Positions 17,385 to 26,700 of a DNA stretch of 36,613 nucleotides are shown here, piece by piece. Origin of the DNA: a virus. Below the pieces are notes generated by a model. It saw only the letters and a list, made by a program, of their open reading frames with translations, ran no database searches and was not told where the DNA came from. Numbering within the stretch: position 1 is the first letter of the stretch; every line of letters begins with the position of its first letter. The position numbers and the translations under genes are program-made. Location: IMG/VR virus record IMGVR_UViG_3300043540_000086, positions 1-36,613 of that record. One strand, given 5' to 3'.

Positions 17385-20300
17385 TTGACGACGCTCTCAG
17401 ACCTTTACGCAGGATCGGGCGCGGGTGGCGCAGCAGCGGGAGGCGGAGAGACACTTTCCGGCTTGTGGGCGAACGGTACCAGTCCTTCTGCGCCAGCACA
17501 TCACGGCGGCGGAGGGCTGCTGGGCGGCATCGAAGGATTCGTCCACAACGCGGGCAATGATGCGCTCAACTTCATCACGCAAGGGATGCCTGCACTCGGT
17601 GGACTGATCGGAAACAACTTCGCGGCGATCTCCGGAATCCCGGAGTTGTACGGACTCACAGGTCTCCCCGGATCGAACTACGCATCGCACATCCTCCCCG
17701 CGACGCTTTCGGCAGACAAGCAGTTCGTCAAGGGGACCTTCGACTACTACGTCAACAAATACGGGCCGATCCTCGGTTCGATCGCCGCAGGGCATCCCGG
17801 ATCGGCGCTTGAGCAATTCGGTCACGCGCTCTACAAGAATCCTCTCTACACCGGACTCGACGTTGCGTCGCTTGTCACCGGCGGGGAGGGAGCCATCGCC
17901 AAGATCGGCACGCTCGCCGCACGCGGATCAATGGACCTCTCGGCGGTCGAAGCCGCGCAGGCTGCGGGACAGGCGGCTGCGGAACGTGCCGCGTCCCAGG
18001 CGGCGCCACTTGGAGCAGACGTCGCTAAGGCAGCAGGAGACGCAGCACTTGCCATGGCGGGCGCGGACCCCATGTCCATTGCCGCGCTCAAGCAGGAAGC
18101 GTTCATGCAGGCCGTGCGCGATCAGCCTGCATGGCTACGCCGTTTCACCGACCAGAGCATCGGACCAGAATCGCCGCGCTATCGCGCGCCGATAAAAGGA
18201 GAGGTTTCACCCGGCGAGGGGGCACCTCCGCAGTCGGTCGAAGTACCGCGTAGGCCGTACTCCGCAAAGCCGCTTGAGCGCGCAATCCAGAAGGGCACCG
18301 ACTGGATCAAGCAGGGCATCGCCGACAGGTTCCCGGATTCGCCGATCGTCGGAGACGCCGCCAAAGCGGCTCGGTATCAGGCAAAGGTCGCACGCATGGG
18401 GCGCACGACCGCAAAGGCGCGCGGGCTCAAGATCGCCGATCACATGGGCGCGGCGGCACTTACCAGGGCCATCAAGGGCCTCGGTTCGATGCCGCTCGTG
18501 CGCGAGTTGCGGATGAATGAGATTGAGCGGTTCGCGTCCACGCTGTTCGCAAAGGGCGTCACGATTGATCAGGCCGAGGCGTTCTTCCGTCGCAAGCTCG
18601 CAGAGTACGAGGCTGCAGGACGATCCACGAAGGACGTTGCCTACAACCTTCATCTCGCAGAGCGTGTGCCGAATGACATGCGCAATCTCGAAACTGCCCC
18701 CGCTCGGGTCCAGCGCGTCGTCGCTGAAATCCGGAACCTCAACGCCAACTCACGCGAATACCTGGCAGCGGGTGCCGGGATGACCGTCGATCAGATGCGA
18801 CAGCGCGCATACAACGAGGCGGCGCAGATCGCGGGAGTATCCAAGTACGACCCCGCAACGGGAGCATTCACAAAGCCTCCTGCAGACTGGAAGCCCGCAT
18901 ACGATCCTCAGTACACCGGCCCCGTACGAGCACGGACGCGCGGCGCCGGAGAGCGTCCCCCGATCCAGCACGGGAACATGTTCGCCCCGGTGAAGATGAA
19001 GTCATTCCACGGGATGATGACAGCCGATCAGACACTCGATCCGTCGCTGCTTGTCGCATACCATCGGGACCTGCTGCCGAAGATCGAGATGAACAGGACG
19101 CTCTTCGGGACCGATCCGCACAAAATCGGCGGGATCGTCAACGGGTTCCTATTTCACGATGAGAACGGCGCGGTTATCTCGGGATCGCGTGCCGCACAAC
19201 TGCTGCACCGCTACGACCCGAACACGACGGTGCTCGTCTACGTCGGAACGTTGCGAAAAGGTTTCCAGCGCGCATCCGACCTTGCCGACGCTTCTGCGCA
19301 GTTCGATCAGGCGATGCGCAATTTCGAGGTGTCACCGGAGATCGCAGCCGGACTTGAGCGCGGCGTCTACCCGGCGGGAACCAAGGCATCCGACTACGTG
19401 CTGATGAGCAAGTCCGGTTACGACGCGCTGCTGAATGGGGCACGCGGAGCATCGCACGGGGCACTTGGCATCTACGACGGAATCCTGAATACCTGGAAAG
19501 GTCTGATCCTCGGGCTGCGTCCCGCATTCCTGGTGCACGTCACGCTCTCGCACCTTACCCAGTACGCAATGCTCGCCGCCAACGATATGCGCGCGATCCT
19601 TGACGTCGGCGCCGCAGACGGACTTGTACGTCAGGCGATGGAGCGCGTCGATCCCGGAGTGGGAATGGGTTTCTCCGGGACAGAGCCGCCATCGATGTAC
19701 CGCGATCCGGTCATGCGCAAGGGGCACTACGTCTCTCCCGGCATCGTCCGGCGTACCAAATATCAGGCGGAGCGCATCCCGGCATCGTTTTTCCATTTCA
19801 ACGATTGGATTCAGGAACGCATCCGTGCCGGAGGCTGGTACTCGCAGGCAAAGCAGGTTGCGCGCGATCAGGGATTCTCCGTCCGCCAGATGACGCCGGA
19901 CCAGATCATCCAGGCAATCGCCGACAACCCCGCGCTGACGGCAGAGACATCGCGTCGCTTTACCGCAATGCTCGGCGACTACATCCACTTCTCGCCGTTC
20001 GAGCAGGATGTCATGCGGCGCATCTTCCCGTTCTACTCGTGGCTGCGAGTAGCAACGAGGCTTGCCTTCAACCTTCCGCTGGAACACCCGTTGCGCGCAC
20101 AGATGCTCGCCGTGTCGGGGATCGCCGCGCAAGCGGTCATGGACCCGCAGGGCATCCAGGGGAAGCTTCCCATCTACTCTCGCGGATACGAGCCGCTGCT
20201 CGGCACACCGCTCGGGATGGGAACGGGCGCATACAACCCGTTCACTGACGTCGGGAACATCATTTCCGGACTGATGGAGGGTGGTCCGCAGGGAGTCGCA

Positions 20301-20852
20301 CAAGCCCTATACTCAAGCTCGGCGTCACCGATCGTCCAGCTCATCGCCTCGCAGGTCACCGGGACCGACCCGATGACCGGACAGCCGTTCTACTCCCCGT
20401 CCGGGTTCGACGGGACGTTCACCTCGTCGCATGGGGCGACAATGAAGATCGACCCGGTGACCGGTCTCCCGACCTACACGCAGGCGCCTGTTCCTAGCAT
20501 ATTCCAGCAGATCGCAGAGCAGCTCCCCGGTGAGTCCACGTTGCGCGCGCTGCTTTCCGGATCACAGCATCCGTACGCGACGACATCCGATCTCGCCCTG
20601 ATAGAGAACGCGCTTGGGCATCCTCAGGCATCGCAGCAGCAGTTGTTTGCGCCCTCATCGAAGGCACCTCCTGCCGTGGGTGCCATCCCATATCTCACCA
20701 CGCTCGCGCAGTTCGGCGGCCTGCCCGTCAAGACCGTCGATCCGCAGAATGAGCTTGCGGTGATTCAGCACTTGCTTGCCGCATATAATGCCGCACAGCA
20801 GAACACGCAGGCATCCCAGCAGCAGGCAGCAAACACCCTCGGTGGTGGATGA
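17385..20852 (+). CDS. Very large internal virion / ejection protein
   Basis: This 1155-aa protein is the largest in the genome. It starts at TTG 17385 with gaggtag upstream. Most of it is helical, with Ala-rich regions (AAQAAGQAAAERAASQAAPL). A central hydrophobic segment at about 706-731 (LILGLRPAFLVHVTLSHLTQ) could insert into membranes. The N-terminus is Gly/Ala-rich and the C-terminus Gln-rich. Size and position just upstream of a transglycosylase match ejection proteins that cross the cell envelope. A tape-measure role is less likely because no tail tube genes were found. No enzyme motif was seen. Confidence 0.62.
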   Translation: MTTLSDLYAGSGAGGAAAGGGETLSGLWANGTSPSAPAHHGGGGLLGGIEGFVHNAGNDALNFITQGMPALGGLIGNNFAAISGIPELYGLTGLPGSNYASHILPATLSADKQFVKGTFDYYVNKYGPILGSIAAGHPGSALEQFGHALYKNPLYTGLDVASLVTGGEGAIAKIGTLAARGSMDLSAVEAAQAAGQAAAERAASQAAPLGADVAKAAGDAALAMAGADPMSIAALKQEAFMQAVRDQPAWLRRFTDQSIGPESPRYRAPIKGEVSPGEGAPPQSVEVPRRPYSAKPLERAIQKGTDWIKQGIADRFPDSPIVGDAAKAARYQAKVARMGRTTAKARGLKIADHMGAAALTRAIKGLGSMPLVRELRMNEIERFASTLFAKGVTIDQAEAFFRRKLAEYEAAGRSTKDVAYNLHLAERVPNDMRNLETAPARVQRVVAEIRNLNANSREYLAAGAGMTVDQMRQRAYNEAAQIAGVSKYDPATGAFTKPPADWKPAYDPQYTGPVRARTRGAGERPPIQHGNMFAPVKMKSFHGMMTADQTLDPSLLVAYHRDLLPKIEMNRTLFGTDPHKIGGIVNGFLFHDENGAVISGSRAAQLLHRYDPNTTVLVYVGTLRKGFQRASDLADASAQFDQAMRNFEVSPEIAAGLERGVYPAGTKASDYVLMSKSGYDALLNGARGASHGALGIYDGILNTWKGLILGLRPAFLVHVTLSHLTQYAMLAANDMRAILDVGAADGLVRQAMERVDPGVGMGFSGTEPPSMYRDPVMRKGHYVSPGIVRRTKYQAERIPASFFHFNDWIQERIRAGGWYSQAKQVARDQGFSVRQMTPDQIIQAIADNPALTAETSRRFTAMLGDYIHFSPFEQDVMRRIFPFYSWLRVATRLAFNLPLEHPLRAQMLAVSGIAAQAVMDPQGIQGKLPIYSRGYEPLLGTPLGMGTGAYNPFTDVGNIISGLMEGGPQGVAQALYSSSASPIVQLIASQVTGTDPMTGQPFYSPSGFDGTFTSSHGATMKIDPVTGLPTYTQAPVPSIFQQIAEQLPGESTLRALLSGSQHPYATTSDLALIENALGHPQASQQQLFAPSSKAPPAVGAIPYLTTLAQFGGLPVKTVDPQNELAVIQHLLAAYNAAQQNTQASQQQAANTLGGG

Positions 20853-21802
20853 TGGCGATACCGGCGCAATATCTGAATCTCGTCAAGCAGGCATCGGCCA
20901 GGTACGGCGTGCCGATGTCAGGGCTTGAGGCGCAGATCAACATGGAGTCGGGCTGGAATCCGAACGCGCGTTCTCCCGCAGGCGCGCTCGGCATCGCACA
21001 GTTCATGCCCGGTACCGCCAGGAGCTACGGGGTTAACCCGCTCGATCCCGCGTCGGCAATCCCCGGTATGGCGCGGATGATGGCAAACGAATACCACTCG
21101 TTTGGGAACAACTGGCTAAAGGCCCTTGCCGCCTACAACGCCGGACCGGGGAACATCGGTGCCGGAATGGGCTATGCGCAGAAGCTCCTGCCGTACTACA
21201 CGGGATCACACTCTGCGCCGGCATCGCTACAGGCATCGGTGACGGGGATGACACCCGCGATATCGTCGTCCGCGTCAATCGCGCCTTTGGACTTCGGAGC
21301 GGTACTCGGAGCGGTAGGACTCTCCCCTAACTCGGAAGCAGCGGGGTTTCTCTCGCACATCATGTCCATGCTTGGTCCGCTCAGCGGAGGACCGCATAAC
21401 GCCGCCGCTTCTGTTGCAACGACGCTCGTCGGTGCTCCTGGAGGATCACAGCAGCAGAATATGGCCGTTCACGACGCCCTCTCGCAAGTTGGTGTTCCGT
21501 ACGTCTGGGGAGGCACGTCGCCGGGAAAAGGTCTGGATTGCTCCGGTCTTGTGCAGTACGCCTGGAAACAGGCGGGCGTCAACATCCCGCGCACCACCTA
21601 TCAGCAGATTGCCGCTCTCCCGCATGTGGATGGTGGCATGAGTTCCTGGCGCCCTGGTGACCTGATCTACCCCGAACCGGGCCATGTCGGCATGTATATC
21701 GGCGGCGGAAAGATCGTCGAGGCCCCATACACCGGGACGAACGTGCAGGTCGTCCCGGTGTCTGGCGGATGGGCGCATCCCTATGCCGTCAGACGACCGT
21801 GA
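20849..21802 (+). CDS. Bifunctional lysin: lytic transglycosylase plus NlpC/P60 peptidase
   Basis: This 317-aa protein has two wall-cleaving domains. Residues 1-120 are a soluble lytic transglycosylase (SLT) domain with catalytic Glu33 in NMESGWNPNA, followed by GALGIAQFMPGTA and LAAYNAGPGN. Residues 205-317 are NlpC/P60, with Cys231 (LDCSGLVQYAW) and His279 (GHVGMYIGGG). It cuts glycan strands and stem peptides. The gene overlaps the large internal virion gene by 4 bases, so it may be virion-borne and act during DNA entry. It could also serve as endolysin, as holin candidates follow. No signal peptide is seen. Confidence 0.88.
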   Translation: MMAIPAQYLNLVKQASARYGVPMSGLEAQINMESGWNPNARSPAGALGIAQFMPGTARSYGVNPLDPASAIPGMARMMANEYHSFGNNWLKALAAYNAGPGNIGAGMGYAQKLLPYYTGSHSAPASLQASVTGMTPAISSSASIAPLDFGAVLGAVGLSPNSEAAGFLSHIMSMLGPLSGGPHNAAASVATTLVGAPGGSQQQNMAVHDALSQVGVPYVWGGTSPGKGLDCSGLVQYAWKQAGVNIPRTTYQQIAALPHVDGGMSSWRPGDLIYPEPGHVGMYIGGGKIVEAPYTGTNVQVVPVSGGWAHPYAVRRP

Positions 21803-22049
21803 AGATGACAGCGGCACTCATCCTCGCATCGGGTGGCGTGACCCGATGCGAGGATCCCGTGAGGCGTGCTGGCGATGGTGGCCGATCAGGGTCCACGACG
21901 GGATCATCTGGTGTTCGTGCGGAATCTGCGGATCGCAAGGCAGAATCATGTCACGAGGCTCCTGGTACTACTGCCCGAAATGCCTAGGTATCACGTCGTA
22001 CATGATGATGGCATCAGTGTGGATCTATAAGGTGGTGAACGTATCGTGA
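21783..22049 (+). CDS. Zinc-ribbon protein following the lysin
   Basis: This 88-aa protein starts at ATG 21783, inside the last 20 bases of the lysin gene. Cys pairs CSCGIC and CPKC (about residues 45-71) form a zinc-ribbon-like pattern around GRIMSRGSWYYCPKC. The C-terminus is hydrophobic (SYMMMASVWIYKVVNV). The frame was chosen over the GTG overlapping the lysin stop because it keeps the Cys motifs. Function unknown. Confidence 0.6.
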   Translation: MPSDDREDDSGTHPRIGWRDPMRGSREACWRWWPIRVHDGIIWCSCGICGSQGRIMSRGSWYYCPKCLGITSYMMMASVWIYKVVNVS

Positions 22050-22369
22050 GTTCCGAGTTCGACCAAATGGTCATTAGCCGTTTCGAGTCGCTGGAACGAC
22101 TCATCAAGGATGAGTTCCGCACGGTCAACAACCGCCTCGGTGCCGTCGAGAAGCAGACCCGCATAACCAACGGCAGAGTCACCGAACTCGAACACGCCGG
22201 CATCACCAAGGAAGCGGTCTCTCAGGCGATCGACGAGTTGCACGAAATGCACGAACAGCACATCGACCGCTGGTGGCAACGGTTCGTCAACGCGGCGACG
22301 GGCGTCGCCGCGATCTTCGGTATTCTAATCGTGATCGTTGCCGACATCATCTACCACCACATCGGCTAG
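22046..22369 (+). CDS. XhlA-like protein: coiled coil plus C-terminal membrane helix
   Basis: This 107-aa protein starts at GTG with a GTGA overlap. Residues 5-50 are a coiled coil (SRFESLERLIKDEFRTVNNR). Residues 84-103 are a single hydrophobic helix (AATGVAAIFGILIVIVADII). That is the layout of haemolysin XhlA-type proteins, which assist holins. It sits in the lysis region after the lysin. Host membrane location is predicted; the precise family is not certain. Confidence 0.7.
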   Translation: MSSEFDQMVISRFESLERLIKDEFRTVNNRLGAVEKQTRITNGRVTELEHAGITKEAVSQAIDELHEMHEQHIDRWWQRFVNAATGVAAIFGILIVIVADIIYHHIG

Positions 22370-22381
22370 GAGCATCGTCCT

Positions 22382-22708
22382 GTGAGCACGCCGCCGTTCG
22401 TCTTTCCTCCGCGAAAAGACATCATCGGATCGAAGATGAAGCGCACCGGCCATAACGGCTCGGTGGAATACGCCGTTGTCATGGACTGCTTCTATGTTGA
22501 GGCTCTTGAGGCAAAGCAGCACGCGGGATGGAAGCTGCTGATGAGGGATGAGAAAACGGGTATCCCGTCGACATGGACCATTGACGAGGAACCGAACCGC
22601 GCACATCACACGATCGAGTTCGTCACACTCGACGCAACCGGCGACGACCTTTCGTCGCTGACATCCGGAGAGGGTCTTTGGAATACCCTCACGAAAGGCA
22701 AGGCATGA
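22382..22708 (+). CDS. Hypothetical protein in the lysis region
   Basis: This 108-aa protein has a GTG start with aggagca upstream. It is soluble, with mixed charge and no Cys motif (NGSVEYAVVMDCFYVEALEA, WKLLMRDEKTGIPSTWTIDE). It lies between the XhlA-like and holin-like genes and overlaps the next start by 4 bases. No function can be assigned. Confidence 0.65.
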   Translation: MSTPPFVFPPRKDIIGSKMKRTGHNGSVEYAVVMDCFYVEALEAKQHAGWKLLMRDEKTGIPSTWTIDEEPNRAHHTIEFVTLDATGDDLSSLTSGEGLWNTLTKGKA

Positions 22709-23000
22709 CTCCCACCATTCTTTCTACGTATCTTCGCGTCATCTTCGTCTACTTGCTCGGTGCTGCGCTCGCCGCCGAATCGGCGTGGATGGTCGTCAAG
22801 CACGCCGACTACACAAACCCGATCGTCTACGTCGCCATCGCCTACTGGTCGAGCATCCTCGGCGTGCACATCAACAACATCGGCACGCCGAACCCCAGCG
22901 TGTCGGTCGATCAGCAGCTCCCTGTTGATCCGATCGCCGCTGCCACCTCCGCGGGACTGCCGGATTCCAACGCGACGGGCGCGGCGACTCCCCCCGTTGC

Positions 23001-23004
<4 letters not shown>
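22705..23004 (+). CDS. Two-helix membrane protein, holin candidate
   Basis: This 99-aa protein starts with an ATGA overlap. Two hydrophobic segments (about residues 9-28, LRVIFVYLLGAALAAESAWM, and 38-56, NPIVYVAIAYWSSILGVHI) are followed by a polar, Pro/Ala-rich tail. Topology and location among lysis genes support a holin, which would form membrane lesions that release or activate the lysin. It is the second holin candidate in the genome besides the one at 270. Confidence 0.65.
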
Positions 23005-23609
<605 letters not shown>

Positions 23610-23618
23610 CTCTACTCA

Positions 23619-23654
23619 TTGACCGCACATTAGCCGCCATGCTAATGTGCGGTC
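23619..23654 (+). promoter_or_regulatory. Promoter embedded in a perfect 13-bp inverted repeat
   Basis: gaccgcacattag (23621-23633) and ctaatgtgcggtc (23642-23654) are exact reverse complements around 8 nt. TTGACC (23619-23624) and TAATGT (23643-23648) form -35 and -10 boxes 18 bp apart, both overlapping the repeat. The predicted start falls at the A of ATG 23655, so the message would be leaderless. Binding by the encoded HTH protein would block its own promoter. Confidence 0.65.
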
Positions 23655-23870
23655 ATGTCTACAAAAACAGACTTCAAAACCCTCCGTCTTGCGAGGTCAT
23701 TGACCCAGGAAGACGTCGCCTATGAGGCTGGTGTGTCGATCGGGACGATCCGGCGCATGGAGAAGGGTCTGACCTGGGGCACCGTCACCACCCGCAGGAA
23801 GGTGGCGGATGCCCTTGGCGTGACCGTAGGAGAACTCACCAGCATTCTCGGGGGTGAGTTCGATGAGTGA
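23655..23870 (+). CDS. XRE-family transcriptional regulator
   Basis: This 71-aa protein is almost entirely a Cro/CI-type helix-turn-helix: FKTLRLARSLTQEDVAYEAG, then VSIGTIRRMEKG and RKVADALGVTVGEL. It has no second domain. No ribosome site precedes the ATG; the start abuts the inverted repeat, consistent with leaderless translation. It is first in the module that leads to the recombination genes and probably autoregulates. A Cro-like role is inferred. Confidence 0.88.
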   Translation: MSTKTDFKTLRLARSLTQEDVAYEAGVSIGTIRRMEKGLTWGTVTTRRKVADALGVTVGELTSILGGEFDE

Positions 23871-24336
23871 GCAACTTCTGGTAAACCCGACCACCGGAGA
23901 AGTGCTCGATCAGCGCGACGCAGAAGGTCTTGCGCGCCACCTCGCGGCGGTCATGGACGACATCGCAGAACTGCAGGCAGAGCTTGGACGGCTGCGCGAG
24001 GAAGAGATGCGCCTTGACATCCACCTGCGCTCGCATGGGCTTCGCATCGGCATGCGCATCTACGCCGGGGAGCATCACGGCAAGCGCCGCTATCTGGTTT
24101 GCGTTCCTCCGGATCGCCGTCCCGCGCAGCGTGTCAACGCCGCGTGGTGCGCGAAACACTCTGAGCAGTTGCTCGACATGGGCCTCGGGTACATGCAGTA
24201 CAAGGCGCCGACCGCAGCGGAAGTACGCCGCAAGGCCGGCGAACTGGTTGCCGCAGGCATCGACGTGTCGGAGGTGCTGCCCGAACCGAATGAGCCGGTG
24301 ATCGGAAACATCGAAATCGTGGAGGGTGAATCGTGA
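23863..24336 (+). CDS. Hypothetical coiled-coil protein of the recombination module
   Basis: ATG 23863 (157 aa) is preferred over an in-frame GTG at 23854 because gggggtgag lies just upstream of it. Residues 20-50 form a coiled coil (DDIAELQAELGRLREEEMRL). The middle has GEHHGKRRYLVCVPPDRRPA and the C-terminal part is helical. It overlaps the XRE gene by 8 bases. The context suggests a DNA-metabolism accessory, but no motif proves it. Confidence 0.65.
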   Translation: MSEQLLVNPTTGEVLDQRDAEGLARHLAAVMDDIAELQAELGRLREEEMRLDIHLRSHGLRIGMRIYAGEHHGKRRYLVCVPPDRRPAQRVNAAWCAKHSEQLLDMGLGYMQYKAPTAAEVRRKAGELVAAGIDVSEVLPEPNEPVIGNIEIVEGES

Positions 24337-24596
24337 ATGACCAGATGACGCTCAACTTGGACGGAACACGTACCGATGCGTTCGTGGTCGCGTTCTCAGG
24401 CAACGTCGACATCGACCGCGAGACGACCATTCTGGAGAACCTGCGCCTCGGTCACACCGTCACCGTCACCGTCGATGACGGGTTCGGAAACGCCGTCAAT
24501 TTCGATGCCCGCGTGGCAAACAGATCGTGGAGCGTAAAGAAGAACGAGGAAATTGGCGATCTCGTCACGCACAAGATCAGTCTCAAAGTCGCCTGA
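24333..24596 (+). CDS. Small beta-rich hypothetical protein
   Basis: This 87-aa protein starts at GTG with a GTGA overlap. Alternating patterns (DAFVVAFSGNVDIDRETTIL, GHTVTVTVDDGFG, THKISLKVA) indicate a compact beta fold. It lies between the coiled-coil protein and the RecT-like gene. No function can be assigned. Confidence 0.65.
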   Translation: MNDQMTLNLDGTRTDAFVVAFSGNVDIDRETTILENLRLGHTVTVTVDDGFGNAVNFDARVANRSWSVKKNEEIGDLVTHKISLKVA

Positions 24597-24613
24597 CAAG
24601 GAGCGAAGGAGCG

Positions 24614-25717
24614 ATGAGCACCAACACACAGCTTGCGGTTCGTGGAGCCTCAAGCCAGATCGGGATCATGGAGCTTGGCGAGGTGTTCGCCAAGTCTGGG
24701 TTGTTCAACGGCGTCAACGACCAGGCAAAGGCCGTGGTCAAGATCGTCACCGGAGATGAGCTTGGAATCGGACCCGGCGCGGCGATGCGCGGACTGCACA
24801 TCATGCAGGGCCAGGTCACGCTGTCGGCGGGACTCATGGCCGCGATGATCAAGAAGTCCGGGAAGTACACCTACCGTGTCAAGGAGCACGACGGGGAGCA
24901 TTGCATGATTGTGTTCTTTGAGCGCAACGGAGACGAGTGGGAGGAAATCGGACGCGAGAACTACACCCGCGAGGACGCGCAGCGTGCACGCTTGTGGGGG
25001 AAGTCAGGGCCGTGGACGACAGACCCGCGATCGATGCTGTTCAACGCGGCCATGCGCCAGGGTGCGCGCAGGCATTGCGGTGACGTGTTCATGGGGTCGG
25101 TCTACGAAGCCGAGGAACTGGCGGATATCCCTGGCCCTCCGGGACCGCAGGTCGTAGAAGCAACCGTGGAGGTCGTCGATGAGACGACCACGGTACAGGT
25201 CACCGAACAGCACTACTTCAACCCTGACGGGACCGTGGAATCCACCGTGCAGGACCCCGTAACTGCACCGAATCACCCGACACTGCGCGAGCGAGTGGAT
25301 GAGTTCACGTCAGGTCTCGACGAGCACCAGCTCTCACTGCTGATCTCCAGCATGAAGTCCGCAGGCATCCCCGATTGGAAAACGCTGTTTGCCGACGATT
25401 CGATGATCTCTACGGCGACGACCATCCGTGAGTCGATTACCGGCGCGTCGTCAGGCACACTGGACGCGGAAGAGGATCCGCGCATCACTCCGAAGCAGCG
25501 CGCGAGGATGTTCGCCATCGCCAAGGAGTCGGGTATCTCGAACGACGAGGTGCGCGAGATCATCGAGAGGATCACCGGCGACCCGTCATCGACGTCCATC
25601 ACACAGGAACTCTACGATGACGTCATCGCCGCGATCGAAGCGGCGCCGTCAGAGATTCCATCGCTGGATGCGCAGATCCACGAACTGTTCGATGCCAGTG
25701 TCGAGTCGGATGGGTAG
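24614..25717 (+). CDS. RecT-like phage recombinase
   Basis: This 367-aa protein starts at ATG 24614 with aaggagc upstream. Residues 10-180 match a RecT-type single-strand annealing protein of phages: GEVFAKSGLFNG, KAVVKIVTGDELGIGPGAAM, TLSAGLMAAMIKKSG and WTTDPRSMLFNAAMRQGARR. It would anneal complementary strands during recombination or repair. The C-terminal third is an extra helical region (ITPKQRARMFAIAKESGISN). The next gene encodes a nuclease, the usual partner. The family call is by eye. Confidence 0.78.
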   Translation: MSTNTQLAVRGASSQIGIMELGEVFAKSGLFNGVNDQAKAVVKIVTGDELGIGPGAAMRGLHIMQGQVTLSAGLMAAMIKKSGKYTYRVKEHDGEHCMIVFFERNGDEWEEIGRENYTREDAQRARLWGKSGPWTTDPRSMLFNAAMRQGARRHCGDVFMGSVYEAEELADIPGPPGPQVVEATVEVVDETTTVQVTEQHYFNPDGTVESTVQDPVTAPNHPTLRERVDEFTSGLDEHQLSLLISSMKSAGIPDWKTLFADDSMISTATTIRESITGASSGTLDAEEDPRITPKQRARMFAIAKESGISNDEVREIIERITGDPSSTSITQELYDDVIAAIEAAPSEIPSLDAQIHELFDASVESDG

Positions 25718-26048
25718 AAACCAGGGAACCGAGTTCGAGCAGCAGGTCATGTCGCTCGCACGGGACCTTGGATGGCACGTCGCGCACTTCAGGTCCGTCC
25801 TTGTCACGCGCAAGGACGGATCGCGCTACTACTCCACGCCTGTCGGCGCGGACGGGCGTGGATTCCCCGATCTTGTCCTGGTCAAGCATCGTGTCCTGTA
25901 CCGGGAATGCAAGCGGGGAACAGCACGCCTTGAGCCCGATCAGGCGCGCTGGGGCGATCTTCTGACATCTGCCGGCGCCGACTGGGGAATCTGGCGCGAC
26001 ACGATGTGGAAGCAGATCAAGCAGGAACTCACCGAGGGAATGCGATGA
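25710..26048 (+). CDS. VRR-NUC nuclease
   Basis: This 112-aa protein starts at an ATG that overlaps the recombinase stop. The fold is a PD-(D/E)XK VRR-NUC domain: Glu10 in GTEFEQQV, Asp54 in GFPDLVLV, and E-x-K at 66-68 in YRECKRG, followed by LEPDQARWGDLLTSAGADWG. Such stand-alone enzymes are often Holliday-junction or structure-specific nucleases in phages. Coupling to the RecT-like gene supports a recombination role. Confidence 0.85.
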   Translation: MGRNQGTEFEQQVMSLARDLGWHVAHFRSVLVTRKDGSRYYSTPVGADGRGFPDLVLVKHRVLYRECKRGTARLEPDQARWGDLLTSAGADWGIWRDTMWKQIKQELTEGMR

Positions 26049-26260
26049 AAACCGATCCGACGCATATGTCGCCGCTCGACGCCGTAGAGTCTCTGCTTGA
26101 TGCCCTTGACGGTTCGCTTGCCTCAAGCGTCGCAGACGAGATCAGAGAGCACCTGGCAGCGGCCCGATCGGAACTCGACGGATGGGAGCGGCTTGTCGAC
26201 GAGCAGCACGAGGAAATACAGGAACTCCAGCATGCCCTGTACGAATCGCGCCGATCATAA
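26045..26260 (+). CDS. Small acidic helical protein, last rightward gene
   Basis: This 71-aa protein starts with an ATGA overlap. It is helical and acidic (DAVESLLDALDGSLASSVAD, DEQHEEIQELQHALYES). It ends the long rightward block and overlaps the converging leftward gene by 6 bases. No function is evident. Confidence 0.6.
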   Translation: MKTDPTHMSPLDAVESLLDALDGSLASSVADEIREHLAAARSELDGWERLVDEQHEEIQELQHALYESRRS

Positions 26261-26458
26261 CTCGCTCTCCATCGCGCGCTTGATGCGCATGACCGCCGCC
26301 GGAGTCATCCGCGCGGTCCGTGAGATCGCGCGGACTCCTGATCCCTTTCGCAACTCCGCACGCACGAGTTCATCCCGTGTGTCGCGCAGCGATTCATACT
26401 GGTAGCGCGCTCCGATGACCTGCTCGGCGATCATCGCCAGCTTCTGATCGACGCTCAC
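26255..26458 (-). CDS. Minimal helix-turn-helix protein
   Basis: This 67-aa protein starts at GTG 26458, overlapping the upstream stop; a longer frame exists but would overlap that gene. The C-terminal half reads LVRAELRKGSGVRAISRTAR followed by MTPAAVMRIKRAM, an HTH of sigma-70 region-4/resolvase type. It resembles the HTH of the gene at 33532. It is the last gene of the leftward operon, and its 3' end collides with the rightward block. Confidence 0.65.
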   Translation of the reverse strand: MSVDQKLAMIAEQVIGARYQYESLRDTRDELVRAELRKGSGVRAISRTARMTPAAVMRIKRAMESEL

Positions 26459-26700
26459 TCCGCCACCACGCCGAATGTCACTACGATCCACGGTCCGCCA
26501 GGCTCGTCGAGCGGATGCGCGGTCACAGGGATCCCCAGGGACTCGCCGATCCGCAGCAGCATTTCCGCATTCGTGGCATGCACCGTCTCGCCCGCGACAA
26601 CTGATCCGGAATCAAGCATTTCCCAGATCCGGCCGACCTCAAAGCCGCGCACGAACTCCGGAGATTCGCTGTCGAATGCCAGGAGCAGGTCCTCACTCAT
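26455..26700 (-). CDS. Hypothetical 81-aa protein
   Basis: The start was placed at ATG 26700, which overlaps the previous TGA; upstream codons in this frame are Arg-rich shadow sequence. The protein is acidic with a hydrophobic C-terminus (MSEDLLLAFDSESPEFVRGF, GGPWIVVTFGVVAE). No motif was recognised. Confidence 0.65.
   Translation of the reverse strand: MSEDLLLAFDSESPEFVRGFEVGRIWEMLDSGSVVAGETVHATNAEMLLRIGESLGIPVTAHPLDEPGGPWIVVTFGVVAE

Noticed and set aside
21799-21987. GTG frame overlapping the lysin stop
   Set aside because: The alternative frame from ATG 21783 keeps paired Cys knuckles and overlaps properly with the XhlA-like gene, so it is the better gene.
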